Source: a virus
Length of the DNA: 46,220 nucleotides
Virus record (IMG/VR): IMGVR_UViG_3300009011_000021
Span: 1 to 46,220 of that record
Direction: 5' to 3' (one strand)
Shown: piece by piece, positions 14,340 through 21,410 of the stretch
How positions within the stretch are numbered: the first letter of the stretch is position 1
How the letters are laid out: each line of letters opens with the position of its first letter
Position numbers and translations under genes: made by a program
The notes under the pieces: model-generated
The model's input: the letters and a program-made list of their open reading frames with translations, nothing else
Told to the model about the DNA's origin: nothing
Database searches by the model: none

Positions 14340-14951
14340 ATGCCAATAAAAGATTTATCCGGACAGCGGTTCGGAAGGCTTCTTGTTGTCTCTCACCATG
14401 GATTAGATAGGCAAGGCGGTGCAACGTGGTTATGTAAGTGTGACTGTGGAAAAGATTTCATCACCAGAGCAAGAACACTTTCAAGCGGAGAGGCTCTTTC
14501 GTGTGGATGCCTTCATAAGGAAAGAAGCACCAAACATGGGATGCTTAATTCGCCCACATACAAGTCGTGGCGAGCAATGATGGAACGATGCAATAACCCA
14601 AAATCAAGTGGCTACCACCGATACGGAGGGAGAGGAATAAGTTACTGCGAATCATGGGGGGACTTCAGGAATTTCCTGGCAGACATGGGGGTAAGACCAA
14701 AAGGTTGTACGCTTGATCGAATTGACAACAACGGCGATTACTTCAAAGAAAACTGCAAGTGGTCTTCACCAAGGCAGCAGTCAAGAAACAGGTGCACGAA
14801 TAAGTTTGTTGATACTGAATTTGGCCGACTCTGCCTTAGGGATGCTGCGGATAAATATGGAATTAAATATAACGCTTTCCATGAGCGACTTAAGCGTGGG
14901 TGGAGCATAGAAAAGGCTTTAAAAACTCCAACACAAAAGAGGTCCAAATGA
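14340..14951 (+). CDS. Zinc-finger HNH-type homing endonuclease (third nuclease)
   Basis: 203 residues. N-terminal zinc module with C32, C34, C36 (LCKCDCGKDF) and C55, C57 (LSCGCLH). The core YKSWRAMMERCNNPKSSGYH, RYGGRGI, GCTLDRIDNNGDYFKENCKW and SPRQQSRN is typical of a common phage HNH-related family. The C-terminus (LCLRDAADKYGIKYNAFHER) is a helix-turn-helix recognition module. It differs from the two HNH/AP2 proteins on the minus strand. It is inserted between DUF1367 and a small gene, with ATGA coupling to the latter. Confidence 0.82.
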   Translation: MPIKDLSGQRFGRLLVVSHHGLDRQGGATWLCKCDCGKDFITRARTLSSGEALSCGCLHKERSTKHGMLNSPTYKSWRAMMERCNNPKSSGYHRYGGRGISYCESWGDFRNFLADMGVRPKGCTLDRIDNNGDYFKENCKWSSPRQQSRNRCTNKFVDTEFGRLCLRDAADKYGIKYNAFHERLKRGWSIEKALKTPTQKRSK

Positions 14952-15148
14952 AAATGACCTGGTTTATGCACGATGAAATGAGTTACCAGGAGGCCAATGA
15001 ATTAATTGAGCGGTATCAAAAGTCTGGAGTGCAGACTAGAAAATCAATTTCATTGGATATGAAGCACTTTTTGGTTTCCGCATTGTTACCAGAGTATTCC
15101 AGCGAGCCAAAGGGTAGGAGTCAGTATCAAAACAGAATGTGGAGTTAG
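14948..15148 (+). CDS. Hypothetical protein (66 aa)
   Basis: MKMTWFMHDEMSYQEANELI, then KSISLDMKHFLVSALLP. The ATG is coupled to the stop of the HNH gene and preceded by GAGGT. No family recognised. Helical and mildly basic. Confidence 0.6.
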   Translation: MKMTWFMHDEMSYQEANELIERYQKSGVQTRKSISLDMKHFLVSALLPEYSSEPKGRSQYQNRMWS

Positions 15149-15150
15149 CT

Positions 15151-15351
15151 ATGAGCAGAGAGGCAGAATTTGCAGCTGCAAGGATGCGCCACTCAGCATG
15201 GAGCGAAAGTTATTCGGCAATCATGTCATGCCAGGCAAAGAGCAAGCGTGTGAAGCTGAAAAGAAAAGCTGTCGCATTGATATGCGCAGACCGCGCAGAA
15301 ATGGCGATGCATCGATTTATCGCAGGATGCATAGAGGAGTATCCGTTATGA
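15151..15351 (+). CDS. Hypothetical small basic protein (66 aa)
   Basis: MSREAEFAAARMRHSAWSES, then KSKRVKLKRKAVALICADRA. The GGAG before the ATG at 15151 decides this start. A basic helical protein of the nin region; its stop overlaps the next start. Confidence 0.62.
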   Translation: MSREAEFAAARMRHSAWSESYSAIMSCQAKSKRVKLKRKAVALICADRAEMAMHRFIAGCIEEYPL

Positions 15352-15575
15352 GCCTTATCGAAGATTATCAGGGCAGACTTGATGACTTGCTCACCGAGGC
15401 ATCAGAGGACGACATCGACCCCATTGACCTGTTGGTCAACTCAATCGCCGATTACCTGGAAGGTGAACTTGAGGATGAAGAAGACAAAACGCTTTGCGTC
15501 GATTTCGGCGGAAAGAGCCTGATTATCAGCATCGTCAGCAATGACGAACAGCCAGTAAGTGAGAGGGTGCATTGA
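15348..15575 (+). CDS. Hypothetical acidic protein (75 aa)
   Basis: MSLIEDYQGRLDDLLTEASE, then DPIDLLVNSIADYLEGELED. Highly acidic, with a C-terminal beta segment (LCVDFGGKSLIISIV). It directly follows a basic protein gene with coupling, and acidic/basic pairs sometimes interact, but that is inference. Family not recognised. Confidence 0.65.
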   Translation: MSLIEDYQGRLDDLLTEASEDDIDPIDLLVNSIADYLEGELEDEEDKTLCVDFGGKSLIISIVSNDEQPVSERVH

Positions 15576-15576
15576 T

Positions 15577-15927
15577 ATGGACTATTCACAGTTATCAGAC
15601 CAAGAAATAAACATGCTGGTAGCAAAAATCCAGCATCCAGACAAAACCTTCATTGAAAGCAAAACTCGACCTCCATCTGTTGTCTTGTTGAATCACATAA
15701 ATATGTGGATTGACTACTGCAACAACCCGGCAGACGCATGGCCGATTATCGTTGAACATAAAATTTCAGTCATTAAGGATTCAGGGCTTTATCTTTGGGT
15801 GGCAACTTCTGATGCTTACTGGGTTGATGGGTACGAGTGGCAAATTTCTCAGGAGGTAATGGACGCAAACCCTCTTCGCGCCGCGATGATTGCCTTCCTC
15901 ATGATGCAGGACGCCAACCATGCTTAG
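15577..15927 (+). CDS. ninX: NinX-like protein (DUF2591)
   Basis: 116 residues, MDYSQLSDQEINMLVAKIQH, then DYCNNPADAWPIIVEHKISV and a C-terminal NPLRAAMIAFLMMQD. The DYCNNPxDAWPII motif is the signature I associate with DUF2591/NinX of P22-like phages. GAGAGGG precedes the ATG. Function unknown; a conserved nin-region gene. Confidence 0.85.
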   Translation: MDYSQLSDQEINMLVAKIQHPDKTFIESKTRPPSVVLLNHINMWIDYCNNPADAWPIIVEHKISVIKDSGLYLWVATSDAYWVDGYEWQISQEVMDANPLRAAMIAFLMMQDANHA

Positions 15928-16102
15928 CCAATCCGAAGCCCAATCCTACGAGCAGCAGAGCATACGTCGAACGTTGTGCGCAGGCTGCACGAAAGAACTA
16001 GCGCCAGAGGAAACATACGCATGTTCTGAATGTGTGGATGAATGGCTGATTTATCGTGATCCGAACGGAGATATCTCAGATGGCAATATACCGGAGCAAT
16101 AA
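15920..16102 (+). CDS. ninF: NinF-like zinc-finger protein
   Basis: 60 residues, MLSQSEAQSYEQQSIRRTLC, with two CxxC knuckles (C20/C23 and C35/C38) as in P22/lambda NinF. Starts inside the end of the ninX-like gene. A probable zinc-binding protein of unknown role. Confidence 0.78.
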   Translation: MLSQSEAQSYEQQSIRRTLCAGCTKELAPEETYACSECVDEWLIYRDPNGDISDGNIPEQ

Positions 16103-16361
16103 ATGGCTTCAGGCAGTCAGGGAGATAGATTGCTGCGTTCTGTGTGGTCGTTATGGAGTTCAGGCAGCACACCGTAACGAAGGGAAGGGAATAGGGATGA
16201 AGGTAGATGACTGTTTAACAGCAGCCCTATGTGAGCAATGCCATGCACGCATAGACAACGGAAAGGATATGACCCGGGAGGAGCGAAGGGCGGAAATGGA
16301 CAGAGCCATTGTTCTGACGCTTAAGCAACTGGCTAACGGAGGGAGGTTATCGGTCAGATGA
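16080..16361 (+). CDS. Zinc/HNH-like nuclease-family protein (DUF1364-like)
   Basis: 93 residues from MAIYRSNKWLQAVREIDCCV. It has CxxCG (C19/C22), AAHRNEGKGIGMK (H31), then LCEQCHARID (C51, C54, H55) and a helical MTREERRAEMDRAIVLTLKQ. This fits the small DUF1364-type nin-region family annotated as nuclease-domain proteins. GGAG lies before the chosen ATG. Likely a DNA-structure nuclease acting with RusA, but catalysis is not shown. Confidence 0.75.
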   Translation: MAIYRSNKWLQAVREIDCCVLCGRYGVQAAHRNEGKGIGMKVDDCLTAALCEQCHARIDNGKDMTREERRAEMDRAIVLTLKQLANGGRLSVR

Positions 16362-16753
16362 ATAGATACCTGTTACAGCTACCATGGCCGCCATCCAATA
16401 ATCGGTACTGGCGACACTCACGAGGTATCCACTACATCAGCGACTGGGGAAAGAGATACCGAAAAGAAGTAATCGAAATAATCCAGCAACAACAGTTAGA
16501 CATCAAAATTACACCTCGCATCAAAATCACCATCCACGCAGCACCTCCCGATAACCGCAAACGAGATTTGGACAATCTGCCCAAAGCCGTTTTTGACGCA
16601 CTCACCAGTGCGGGCTTCTGGCTGGATGACGGTCAGATAGACGATATGCGCATCAAGCGCTGTCAGGCGATTAAAGGCGGAATGCTTGTGCTGGTAGTTA
16701 CTGAGACGTGTGGAAGCTTGCCAATGATTACAGAACTACTGGAGGCCGCATGA
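16358..16753 (+). CDS. rusA: RusA-type Holliday junction resolvase
   Basis: 131 residues. LPWPPSNNRYWRH at the start, then PPDNRKRDLDNLPKAVFDAL and GFWLDDGQIDD. The catalytic aspartates D70, D72 and D91 fall at the same positions as in E. coli RusA. It resolves branched DNA made during recombination and replication before packaging. Coupled to both neighbours. Confidence 0.95.
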   Translation: MNRYLLQLPWPPSNNRYWRHSRGIHYISDWGKRYRKEVIEIIQQQQLDIKITPRIKITIHAAPPDNRKRDLDNLPKAVFDALTSAGFWLDDGQIDDMRIKRCQAIKGGMLVLVVTETCGSLPMITELLEAA

Positions 16754-16968
16754 AAAAGGCGCTGTATGGAGCTGGCGGCCCAATAACTGATGGAAATTTT
16801 AACCCAATCATAGTTACCCGAAAGCAGGCCCAAAGAGAGGCAAGCATTGCAGCATCGAAGACAGTCAAAAGAGGATTGAGCGATTACGCAGAAGGGCATG
16901 TATTCGAAACAGATTCTTACTACCGAATCAACGTTAGCGTAAGCAAGCCAAGAGGGAAAATGCAATGA
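16750..16968 (+). CDS. Hypothetical protein before Q (72 aa)
   Basis: MKKALYGAGGPITDGNFNPI, then TRKQAQREASIAASKTVKRG. Overlaps the rusA stop and the Q start. Small conserved-looking protein of unknown function in the rusA-Q interval. Confidence 0.65.
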   Translation: MKKALYGAGGPITDGNFNPIIVTRKQAQREASIAASKTVKRGLSDYAEGHVFETDSYYRINVSVSKPRGKMQ

Positions 16969-17729
16969 ACCTGGAAAACGCAGTCAAATTTCACTTCGCG
17001 AAGTCCACACAGATAAACGATACGCCGCGTGCAACATCCTCAGAGACGTTAACCGGTACTGATGTGATGGCTGCCATGGGGATGACACAAAGTCGCGCCA
17101 CGTTGGGTTACAGCGCGTTTTTAGGGAAGATGGATATCAGCAGCAATGACCGTGAGAAAGCTATTGAACTGCTGACCCAATATGCACTTGAGCACTGCGA
17201 TAAGGTTGCCGCCTTACGTAAGCTCGAAAATGATATTAAGTCAAAGGTAATGCAAGTGCTCGCAACATTCGCATTCGCTGACTATTCCAGAAGCGCTGCC
17301 AGTACACGAACCTGTGATTGCTGCGGCGGGAATAAGTTTGTCGATGCAGAAGTCATGACGATGAAAAGCATCGGGCAGCCGTACCTGGAAGAGCGCAAGG
17401 AAACGGTGAAGGTGCTGTGCCACAAGTGCAAAGGGAAGGGAGTGCTGACCAATGCCTGCCAGTGCAACGGCAAAGGTGTGGTGGTAGACAAAGAGAAAAC
17501 TTTTCTACAGGGCGGCGTTCCTGCATATAAAACATGCGGACGCTGCAATGGGCGTGGATATGCTCGATTGCTGCCTGATAGTGTTCGCCAGTATATCTGC
17601 GCTACGGTGATTGATGTGCCTGAAACCACATGGCGCAGGTCATACAAGGATTTCTTTGAAAGCCTGGTTAGTGAGTGCATTAAGCAGGAGGAGTATGCAA
17701 ATCAGATGTTGAGCAAAGTCACTCGCTAG
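16965..17729 (+). CDS. Q: Late antiterminator Q (phage 82 type)
   Basis: 254 residues. The phage-82 Q family is recognised by its zinc-binding module in the second half: CDCCGGNKF (~116), CHKCKGKG (~152), CQCNGKG and CGRCNGRG, a DnaJ-like CxxCxGxG series. The rest is helical. It would load on RNA polymerase paused at the late promoter just downstream (17772-17800) and carry it through the terminator at 17834-17862 into rha, lysis and virion genes. Confidence 0.9.
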   Translation: MNLENAVKFHFAKSTQINDTPRATSSETLTGTDVMAAMGMTQSRATLGYSAFLGKMDISSNDREKAIELLTQYALEHCDKVAALRKLENDIKSKVMQVLATFAFADYSRSAASTRTCDCCGGNKFVDAEVMTMKSIGQPYLEERKETVKVLCHKCKGKGVLTNACQCNGKGVVVDKEKTFLQGGVPAYKTCGRCNGRGYARLLPDSVRQYICATVIDVPETTWRRSYKDFFESLVSECIKQEEYANQMLSKVTR

Positions 17730-17771
17730 TAAATATTTTCTACGAAATAGGATTTATCTAGAAATTCACAC

Positions 17772-17800
17772 TTTACAAAGTGGCGATATTTGTTTAATCT
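17772..17800 (+). promoter_or_regulatory. Candidate late promoter PR'
   Basis: TTTACA (17772-17777), 17-base spacer, TAATCT (17795-17800), about 40 bases after the Q stop and about 35 before a terminator. This is the standard site of a Q-dependent promoter. The qut sequence cannot be defined by eye. Confidence 0.6.
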
Positions 17801-17833
17801 GAAACCAATGATGGAGTAGTGCAGTCATTCGAT

Positions 17834-17862
17834 AGCCCTGAGTTAATAGCTCGGGGCTTTTT
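17834..17862 (+). terminator. tR'-like terminator
   Basis: AGCCCTGAG-TTAATAG-CTCGGGGCT (one T-G pair) followed by TTTTT. It lies right after PR' and would block late transcription unless Q is present. The interval 17863-18098 is an untranslated leader to rha, in which I see no supported gene. Confidence 0.8.
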
Positions 17863-18098
17863 GCGTTTTAAGCACGACCTTTCTGAAAGCGCATCCCGCC
17901 AAATACCAGACAGACAAAACCCTCACCTTATCCGCTGTGGCTACGGTGGTGGTGCGCTTTCACCCCCTCTGCGCATCTCACGCGCATATCAACGAGAGCC
18001 TTTCAGTAAGCGAGCCTGAGAAATGCCGTTATAGGTGGCGACCTCTCTCGGGCGGCTTTTCTGTGAGACAGGCTCACTTTCTAAAAGGTAAAGACGCT

Positions 18099-18617
18099 AT
18101 GAATAATCCGTCAGTTATTCCGGCCTTCGACTTCCGCGAAATGGTCACGACTCTCGATAACAAGATAATCACCACATCACTCAAGGTGGCGGACTACTTT
18201 GGCAAGCGACACAAAGACGTTTTGCGCGCCATTCGTAACCTGAAATGCTCCGACGACTTCACCCAGCGCAATTTTGCGCCCATTGATTTCATTGATAAAA
18301 ATGGCGATGTACAGCCTATGTATAACATCACCCGCGACGGATGCATGATGCTCGTGATGGGATTCACTGGAAAAACGGCTGCCGCGGTAAAGGAGTGCTA
18401 CATCAATGCCTTTAACTGGATGGCCGAGCAACTAAGCCGACGGATGGCGATGGGCGAAGAGATGCAGCACCGCTACGCCATCAAAGAAACGCGGTCAAAG
18501 CTGAAAGGCACGATCGGCAGCCGGTTGATGAACGAGCGTAAGAAAGAGAAGCGCGTTCTGGCGGTAGAACATGAGCACATCATGCAGGTTACGCAGCCAG
18601 AATTGCTGATTAATTGA
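18099..18617 (+). CDS. rha: Rha family phage regulatory protein
   Basis: 172 residues from MNNPSVIPAFDFREMVTTLD. The Rha domain is clear: TTSLKVADYFGKRHKDVLRA, then FIDKNGDVQPMYNITRDGCM and VMGFTGKTAAAVKECYINAF followed by FNWMAEQL. The C-terminal basic region (GSRLMNERKKEKR) is phage-specific. Rha proteins are known from phi80 and P22-like phages, where they affect growth in hosts lacking IHF. It is the first gene of the late transcript after the terminator. AAGG lies upstream; upstream in-frame extension has no ribosome site. Confidence 0.88.
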   Translation: MNNPSVIPAFDFREMVTTLDNKIITTSLKVADYFGKRHKDVLRAIRNLKCSDDFTQRNFAPIDFIDKNGDVQPMYNITRDGCMMLVMGFTGKTAAAVKECYINAFNWMAEQLSRRMAMGEEMQHRYAIKETRSKLKGTIGSRLMNERKKEKRVLAVEHEHIMQVTQPELLIN

Positions 18618-18621
18618 AGAT

Positions 18622-18661
18622 GTCATTACAAAGCGTCTATATCTGGGCGCTTGGTAATGAC
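18622..18661. repeat. Inverted repeat after rha
   Basis: GTCATTAC-A-AAGCG (18622-18635) and CGCTT-G-GTAATGAC (18648-18661) form a 13-pair stem with one mismatch and a 12-base loop. It sits between the rha stop and the terminator of the minus-strand RNA. No T run follows on the plus strand. It could be an mRNA end-protecting hairpin. The rest of 18774-18922 holds one GC-rich mini-hairpin (CCCC/GGGG near 18836-18852) and the holin leader. Confidence 0.4.
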
Positions 18662-18662
18662 C

Positions 18663-18773
18663 AAAAAGAAAACCCGCTCAATGGCGGGCTTCGTGAAGAT
18701 GGGTGGCAAGAGACTGCGCTAACAGCCTCTTGCCTGATTTGCTCATGCCTTTAGTCACGAACAAACCACGTTA
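18663..18773 (-). ncRNA. Candidate minus-strand small RNA (or tiny mRNA) in the rha-lysis gap
   Basis: Read on the minus strand: a promoter-like TTGTTG (18808-18803), 17-base spacer, TACATT (18785-18780). Then comes a 12-pair hairpin GGCAAGAGGCTG-TTAGCG-CAGTCTCTTGCC (18734-18705) and an intrinsic terminator CCCGC-CATTGA-GCGGG with TTTTCTTTTT (18688-18663). One stem pair is G-U in the minus RNA but mismatched in the plus RNA. Predicted length is about 110 bases. Inside it is a 26-codon frame (GTG 18758, ATG 18746, stop 18678, MSKSGKRLLAQSLATHLHEA) whose stop lies in the terminator. It opposes late transcription. Confidence 0.5.
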
Positions 18774-18870
18774 CCGCAAAATGTATCCTGGATTTGTTCA
18801 CTCAACAACCACGTTAATTCCTAATTAGAACAAATCCCCCAATTATTTGGGGTCGCTTATATGCGCCCTG

Positions 18871-18919
18871 GTAGTCTCATGCCAGACGCTTCAACAGGCC
18901 ACCGCATGGTGGAGACTAC
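18871..18919 (+). promoter_or_regulatory. Hairpin over the holin ribosome site
   Basis: GTAGTCTC (18871-18878) is perfectly complementary to GAGACTAC (18912-18919), which overlaps the GGAG ribosome site (18911-18914) of the holin start at 18923. Closing the stem would hide the site and delay holin translation, comparable in principle to the structure at the lambda S start. Confidence 0.5.
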
Positions 18920-18922
18920 GCA

Positions 18923-19225
18923 ATGGCAAACGGAATGGAAATCATTCTGGCATTGCTGCTCGCGCTCATCATGACTTTGGCTGGTTCGTTGGCTAAGTAC
19001 GCTAACAGGCCTGTTGCTGAACGCACAGGTTTATACAGTCATATGATCGTATCGCTCTTTGCCGGAATGATGATGGCCCTGTGGGGGCTTCACGAACAAT
19101 GGTCACTCTATTTGCTGGGCATCGGATGCGGTGCTGCTGGTTGGCAAGGTGCGGCGATAATCAGGCGCATCAACCCACCTGGCTTTGGTCAGAGTGACAA
19201 CGGTGACGAGAATGGCAAGAACTGA
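18923..19225 (+). CDS. Holin (three-helix, LydA-like)
   Basis: 100 residues with three hydrophobic helices: IILALLLALIMTLAGSLAKY, HMIVSLFAGMMMALWGL and WSLYLLGIGCGAAGWQGAA, then a charged tail. This is the layout of the phage holin family that includes P1 LydA. It would permeabilise the inner membrane to release the lysozyme at 19514. First gene of the lysis cassette. The next gene starts 14 bases before its stop. Confidence 0.78.
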   Translation: MANGMEIILALLLALIMTLAGSLAKYANRPVAERTGLYSHMIVSLFAGMMMALWGLHEQWSLYLLGIGCGAAGWQGAAIIRRINPPGFGQSDNGDENGKN

Positions 19226-19517
19226 AATCCGATTTGGCAAGTACGTCCTCGACGTTCTTCCGGTGGTGTTCATCGTCCTTACTGCGATGCTTTGTGGGCA
19301 GTTCCAGCGAAGCATAGACACAAACGACGACGCAATGAAGCTCGTAAAAGACCTCAACAGGCAGCGAACAGCTGCAGAAATGAGAGCGCTTAGGGCAGAG
19401 AAGAAAGCAGCCAAGCAAGAGCCAGGGGCGATGAACGTCATAGTTATCCAGCCAGAGAAGCGGCATCCACAACAATACCCGGAGCGCATCTTCGCTGATG
19501 TGTCAGAGAAGCTATGA
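19212..19517 (+). CDS. Membrane-anchored lysis accessory protein (possible antiholin)
   Basis: 101 residues from MARTEIRFGKYVLDVLPVVF. One transmembrane segment (YVLDVLPVVFIVLTAMLCGQ) is followed by a long coiled charged domain (DAMKLVKDLNRQRTAAEMRA). Translation starts within the holin end and stops within the lysozyme start. The topology and place fit a holin regulator such as LydB, but no sequence match is claimed. Confidence 0.65.
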   Translation: MARTEIRFGKYVLDVLPVVFIVLTAMLCGQFQRSIDTNDDAMKLVKDLNRQRTAAEMRALRAEKKAAKQEPGAMNVIVIQPEKRHPQQYPERIFADVSEKL

Positions 19518-19981
19518 GTCAGATAATTCCCTTACTGAATTACGAAGAAGGCTATCGTGAAAAGCCATACATCGATACTGAAGGTTATCCAACAGTGGCA
19601 TGCGGTATCAAGATTGGCCCTAAGGGCGCTACGTTGAGTAACTACACCTTCACAGTGCAAAAAGAAGTTGGTGATGTCTGGTTGGAATCTTTCGTCAGCA
19701 AGACAATCGGCAATATGAATTCTAACCCATCCATTGTTGCTGCTCTTAAAGCATGCAATGAACAGCGCCGGGACATCCTTATCAGCATGGCCTATCAGAT
19801 GGGTGTTAACGGGCTAGCAGGGTTTAAAAACACGTTAGCCATGGTTGCATCCGGTAATTTCTCTGGCGCGGCAAATGGCATGCTCTCCAGCGCATGGGCA
19901 AGGCAAACGCCTAACCGTGCTAAGCGTCATGCAGAGGTTATGAAGACAGGTGAAATGACTGTCTATGCGGGGTTGCTGTAA
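19514..19981 (+). CDS. Endolysin, T4-type lysozyme (GH24)
   Basis: 155 residues. The GH24 catalytic triad is E12 (LNYEEGYREKPY), D21 and T27 (IDTEGYPT), matching T4 lysozyme E11/D20/T26. The C-terminal SSAWARQTPNRAKRHAEVMK matches the T4 WYNQTPNRAKRVI motif. The central GGTT-like hinge is replaced by VNGLAGFKNTLAMV. No N-terminal signal-anchor, so it depends on the holin for release. It cleaves the glycan strands of peptidoglycan. Confidence 0.95.
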   Translation: MSQIIPLLNYEEGYREKPYIDTEGYPTVACGIKIGPKGATLSNYTFTVQKEVGDVWLESFVSKTIGNMNSNPSIVAALKACNEQRRDILISMAYQMGVNGLAGFKNTLAMVASGNFSGAANGMLSSAWARQTPNRAKRHAEVMKTGEMTVYAGLL

Positions 19982-20187
19982 TGAAACTCGTTGATGACTG
20001 GAATAAGGCCTGGAAGTGGTTCAGCGTGCATGCGCTGGTTATAGCGGGGATCCTCCCGACAGTCTGGCTAGAACTGCCTCCAGATCTGAAATCATCCATC
20101 CCACCTGGAGCCATGAGTACCATAACCGCTGTAATCGCGGCATGTGGCGTCATAGGGCGACTGGTAAGCCAGGAGAAAAAGCAATGA
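19981..20187 (+). CDS. Small two-helix membrane protein, probable second holin/pinholin
   Basis: 68 residues, MKLVDDWNKAWKWFSVHALV, with hydrophobic segments FSVHALVIAGILPTVWL and MSTITAVIAACGVIGRLV. The amphipathic W-rich N-terminus followed by two helices resembles small holin-like proteins adjacent to spanins in podophages. It overlaps the lysozyme and i-spanin genes. Confidence 0.7.
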   Translation: MKLVDDWNKAWKWFSVHALVIAGILPTVWLELPPDLKSSIPPGAMSTITAVIAACGVIGRLVSQEKKQ

Positions 20188-20471
20188 GCTCAATTCTCGC
20201 TGTGGGTTGGGAGTGGCTGGCTGGGGCCCTGGCTATTGCCGTGGCAGTTATCGCTGCCTGGCATGGAGGCAAGTCAAAAGGAACTACCGAGACACAAGCC
20301 AAGGCTGATGTGAAAGAGGCTAAGACCGAAACACAGCAAGCGCAGGCAATCACCGAGAAGCAATCAGAAACCATCAAGGCGGTTAAGAATGTGGAGCAAA
20401 CCAACCAGTCTCTTTCTGATGACGCTGCTCGTGACCGCATGCAGCAGTCAAAATACCACTCCGCCGATTAA
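20184..20471 (+). CDS. Rz: i-spanin (Rz-like)
   Basis: 95 residues from MSSILAVGWEWLAGALAIAV: one N-terminal membrane helix, then a charged periplasmic coiled coil (TTETQAKADVKEAKTETQQA). The ATG overlaps the stop of the previous gene. It pairs with the o-spanin nested at 20389 to fuse inner and outer membranes at the end of lysis. Confidence 0.85.
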   Translation: MSSILAVGWEWLAGALAIAVAVIAAWHGGKSKGTTETQAKADVKEAKTETQQAQAITEKQSETIKAVKNVEQTNQSLSDDAARDRMQQSKYHSAD

Positions 20472-20637
20472 ATACGTGTACGTGGATAATGCCTGTACAG
20501 CATTCAAGCCAATCATCACTCATGGGAGCGACCCGGATGTGATGGATGCACGAACAGTGAAGGCAATCAACGTGCATAACGACACATGGGATAGTCTGTG
20601 CGCTAAACAAATATCCCCACAAACGGATAAGCAATGA
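20389..20637 (+). CDS. Rz1: o-spanin lipoprotein (Rz1-like), nested in Rz
   Basis: 82 residues. Signal peptide MWSKPTSLFLMTLLVTACSS with a lipobox ending LVTAC, so Cys18 would be lipidated and kept in the outer membrane. It starts in a +1 frame inside the i-spanin gene and extends beyond it, the usual overlapping spanin arrangement. The periplasmic part has three further cysteines/prolines that may link with Rz. Confidence 0.85.
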   Translation: MWSKPTSLFLMTLLVTACSSQNTTPPIKYVYVDNACTAFKPIITHGSDPDVMDARTVKAINVHNDTWDSLCAKQISPQTDKQ

Positions 20638-20676
20638 ATTATCCCATCCAAGGGATATCAACCTGGAGAAAGCGGA

Positions 20677-21357
20677 ATGGCCATTACAGCGTGTCAGATT
20701 CTTCAGTCCAGTGACTACGGCGCAATAAACCAAATGATGACCTCCGCTATGAGTGGCGGCTGGAAACCAATGGGACGCCTTGTAGTGACTGACTCACCCC
20801 GTGATTTTTATCAAATGATGTATCAAGGGACGGATGTAGAAATTGAGTCCTATCAGGCGATCGTAAGTAATGGTGATTCCGTCCCAGTTAAAACCAGCGG
20901 CGGTACAATAAGCGACACTGGCACACTAACCATCTCGCAAGGTTCAATCACTGCAGCAACTCTGCCAGCCACATCGACAATCGTTAAGAACGCAGATGCC
21001 AACATAAACATTCTGGCAGCGACAGGCTCAACGCAGCTCGCCACAAACCAAACGGCGGAAGTATCAGCTGGCCAGCTAGCGTCAGTGCGCATGACCGCCA
21101 CTATGACTGTGGTGAAGAATAACGATTCAACCCCTGTAACTAACTCTGCTGCCGCTGCAATAGCGAGTGGTACTGCAACAGTTGCAGCTAACGCGGTAAC
21201 CCGGGTAGCTCTACCAGCCACCGTAGGTGCGCTACAAAATAATCAGGCCGTATCGATTTCAGTGAATGCCGGGATTCTGATTTCTATCGGTACAGCAACA
21301 CGAACAGTTACGCCAACAGTAACTAATGGCGTGGTAACAGCTATCGCAATTACATAA
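20677..21357 (+). CDS. DUF1737-like protein with beta-rich repeats
   Basis: 226 residues. Residues ~1-50 (SAMSGGWKPMGRLVVTDSPR, then FYQMMYQGTD) look like DUF1737: W-x-P-x-G...YQxM. Residues 55-226 are low in charge and rich in T, A, V and S, with repeating ATLPATSTIVKN/RVALPATVGALQNN and TITxGxxT patterns, suggesting a surface beta-solenoid or decoration. No lipid or membrane segment. It lies between spanins and small terminase, a place for cargo or decoration genes. GGAG precedes the ATG. Confidence 0.7.
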   Translation: MAITACQILQSSDYGAINQMMTSAMSGGWKPMGRLVVTDSPRDFYQMMYQGTDVEIESYQAIVSNGDSVPVKTSGGTISDTGTLTISQGSITAATLPATSTIVKNADANINILAATGSTQLATNQTAEVSAGQLASVRMTATMTVVKNNDSTPVTNSAAAAIASGTATVAANAVTRVALPATVGALQNNQAVSISVNAGILISIGTATRTVTPTVTNGVVTAIAIT

Positions 21358-21410
21358 GCATTACAGAAGCTCTTCAATGAGGGGCTTCGATAATGACAAA
21401 GGAGAGAAAC

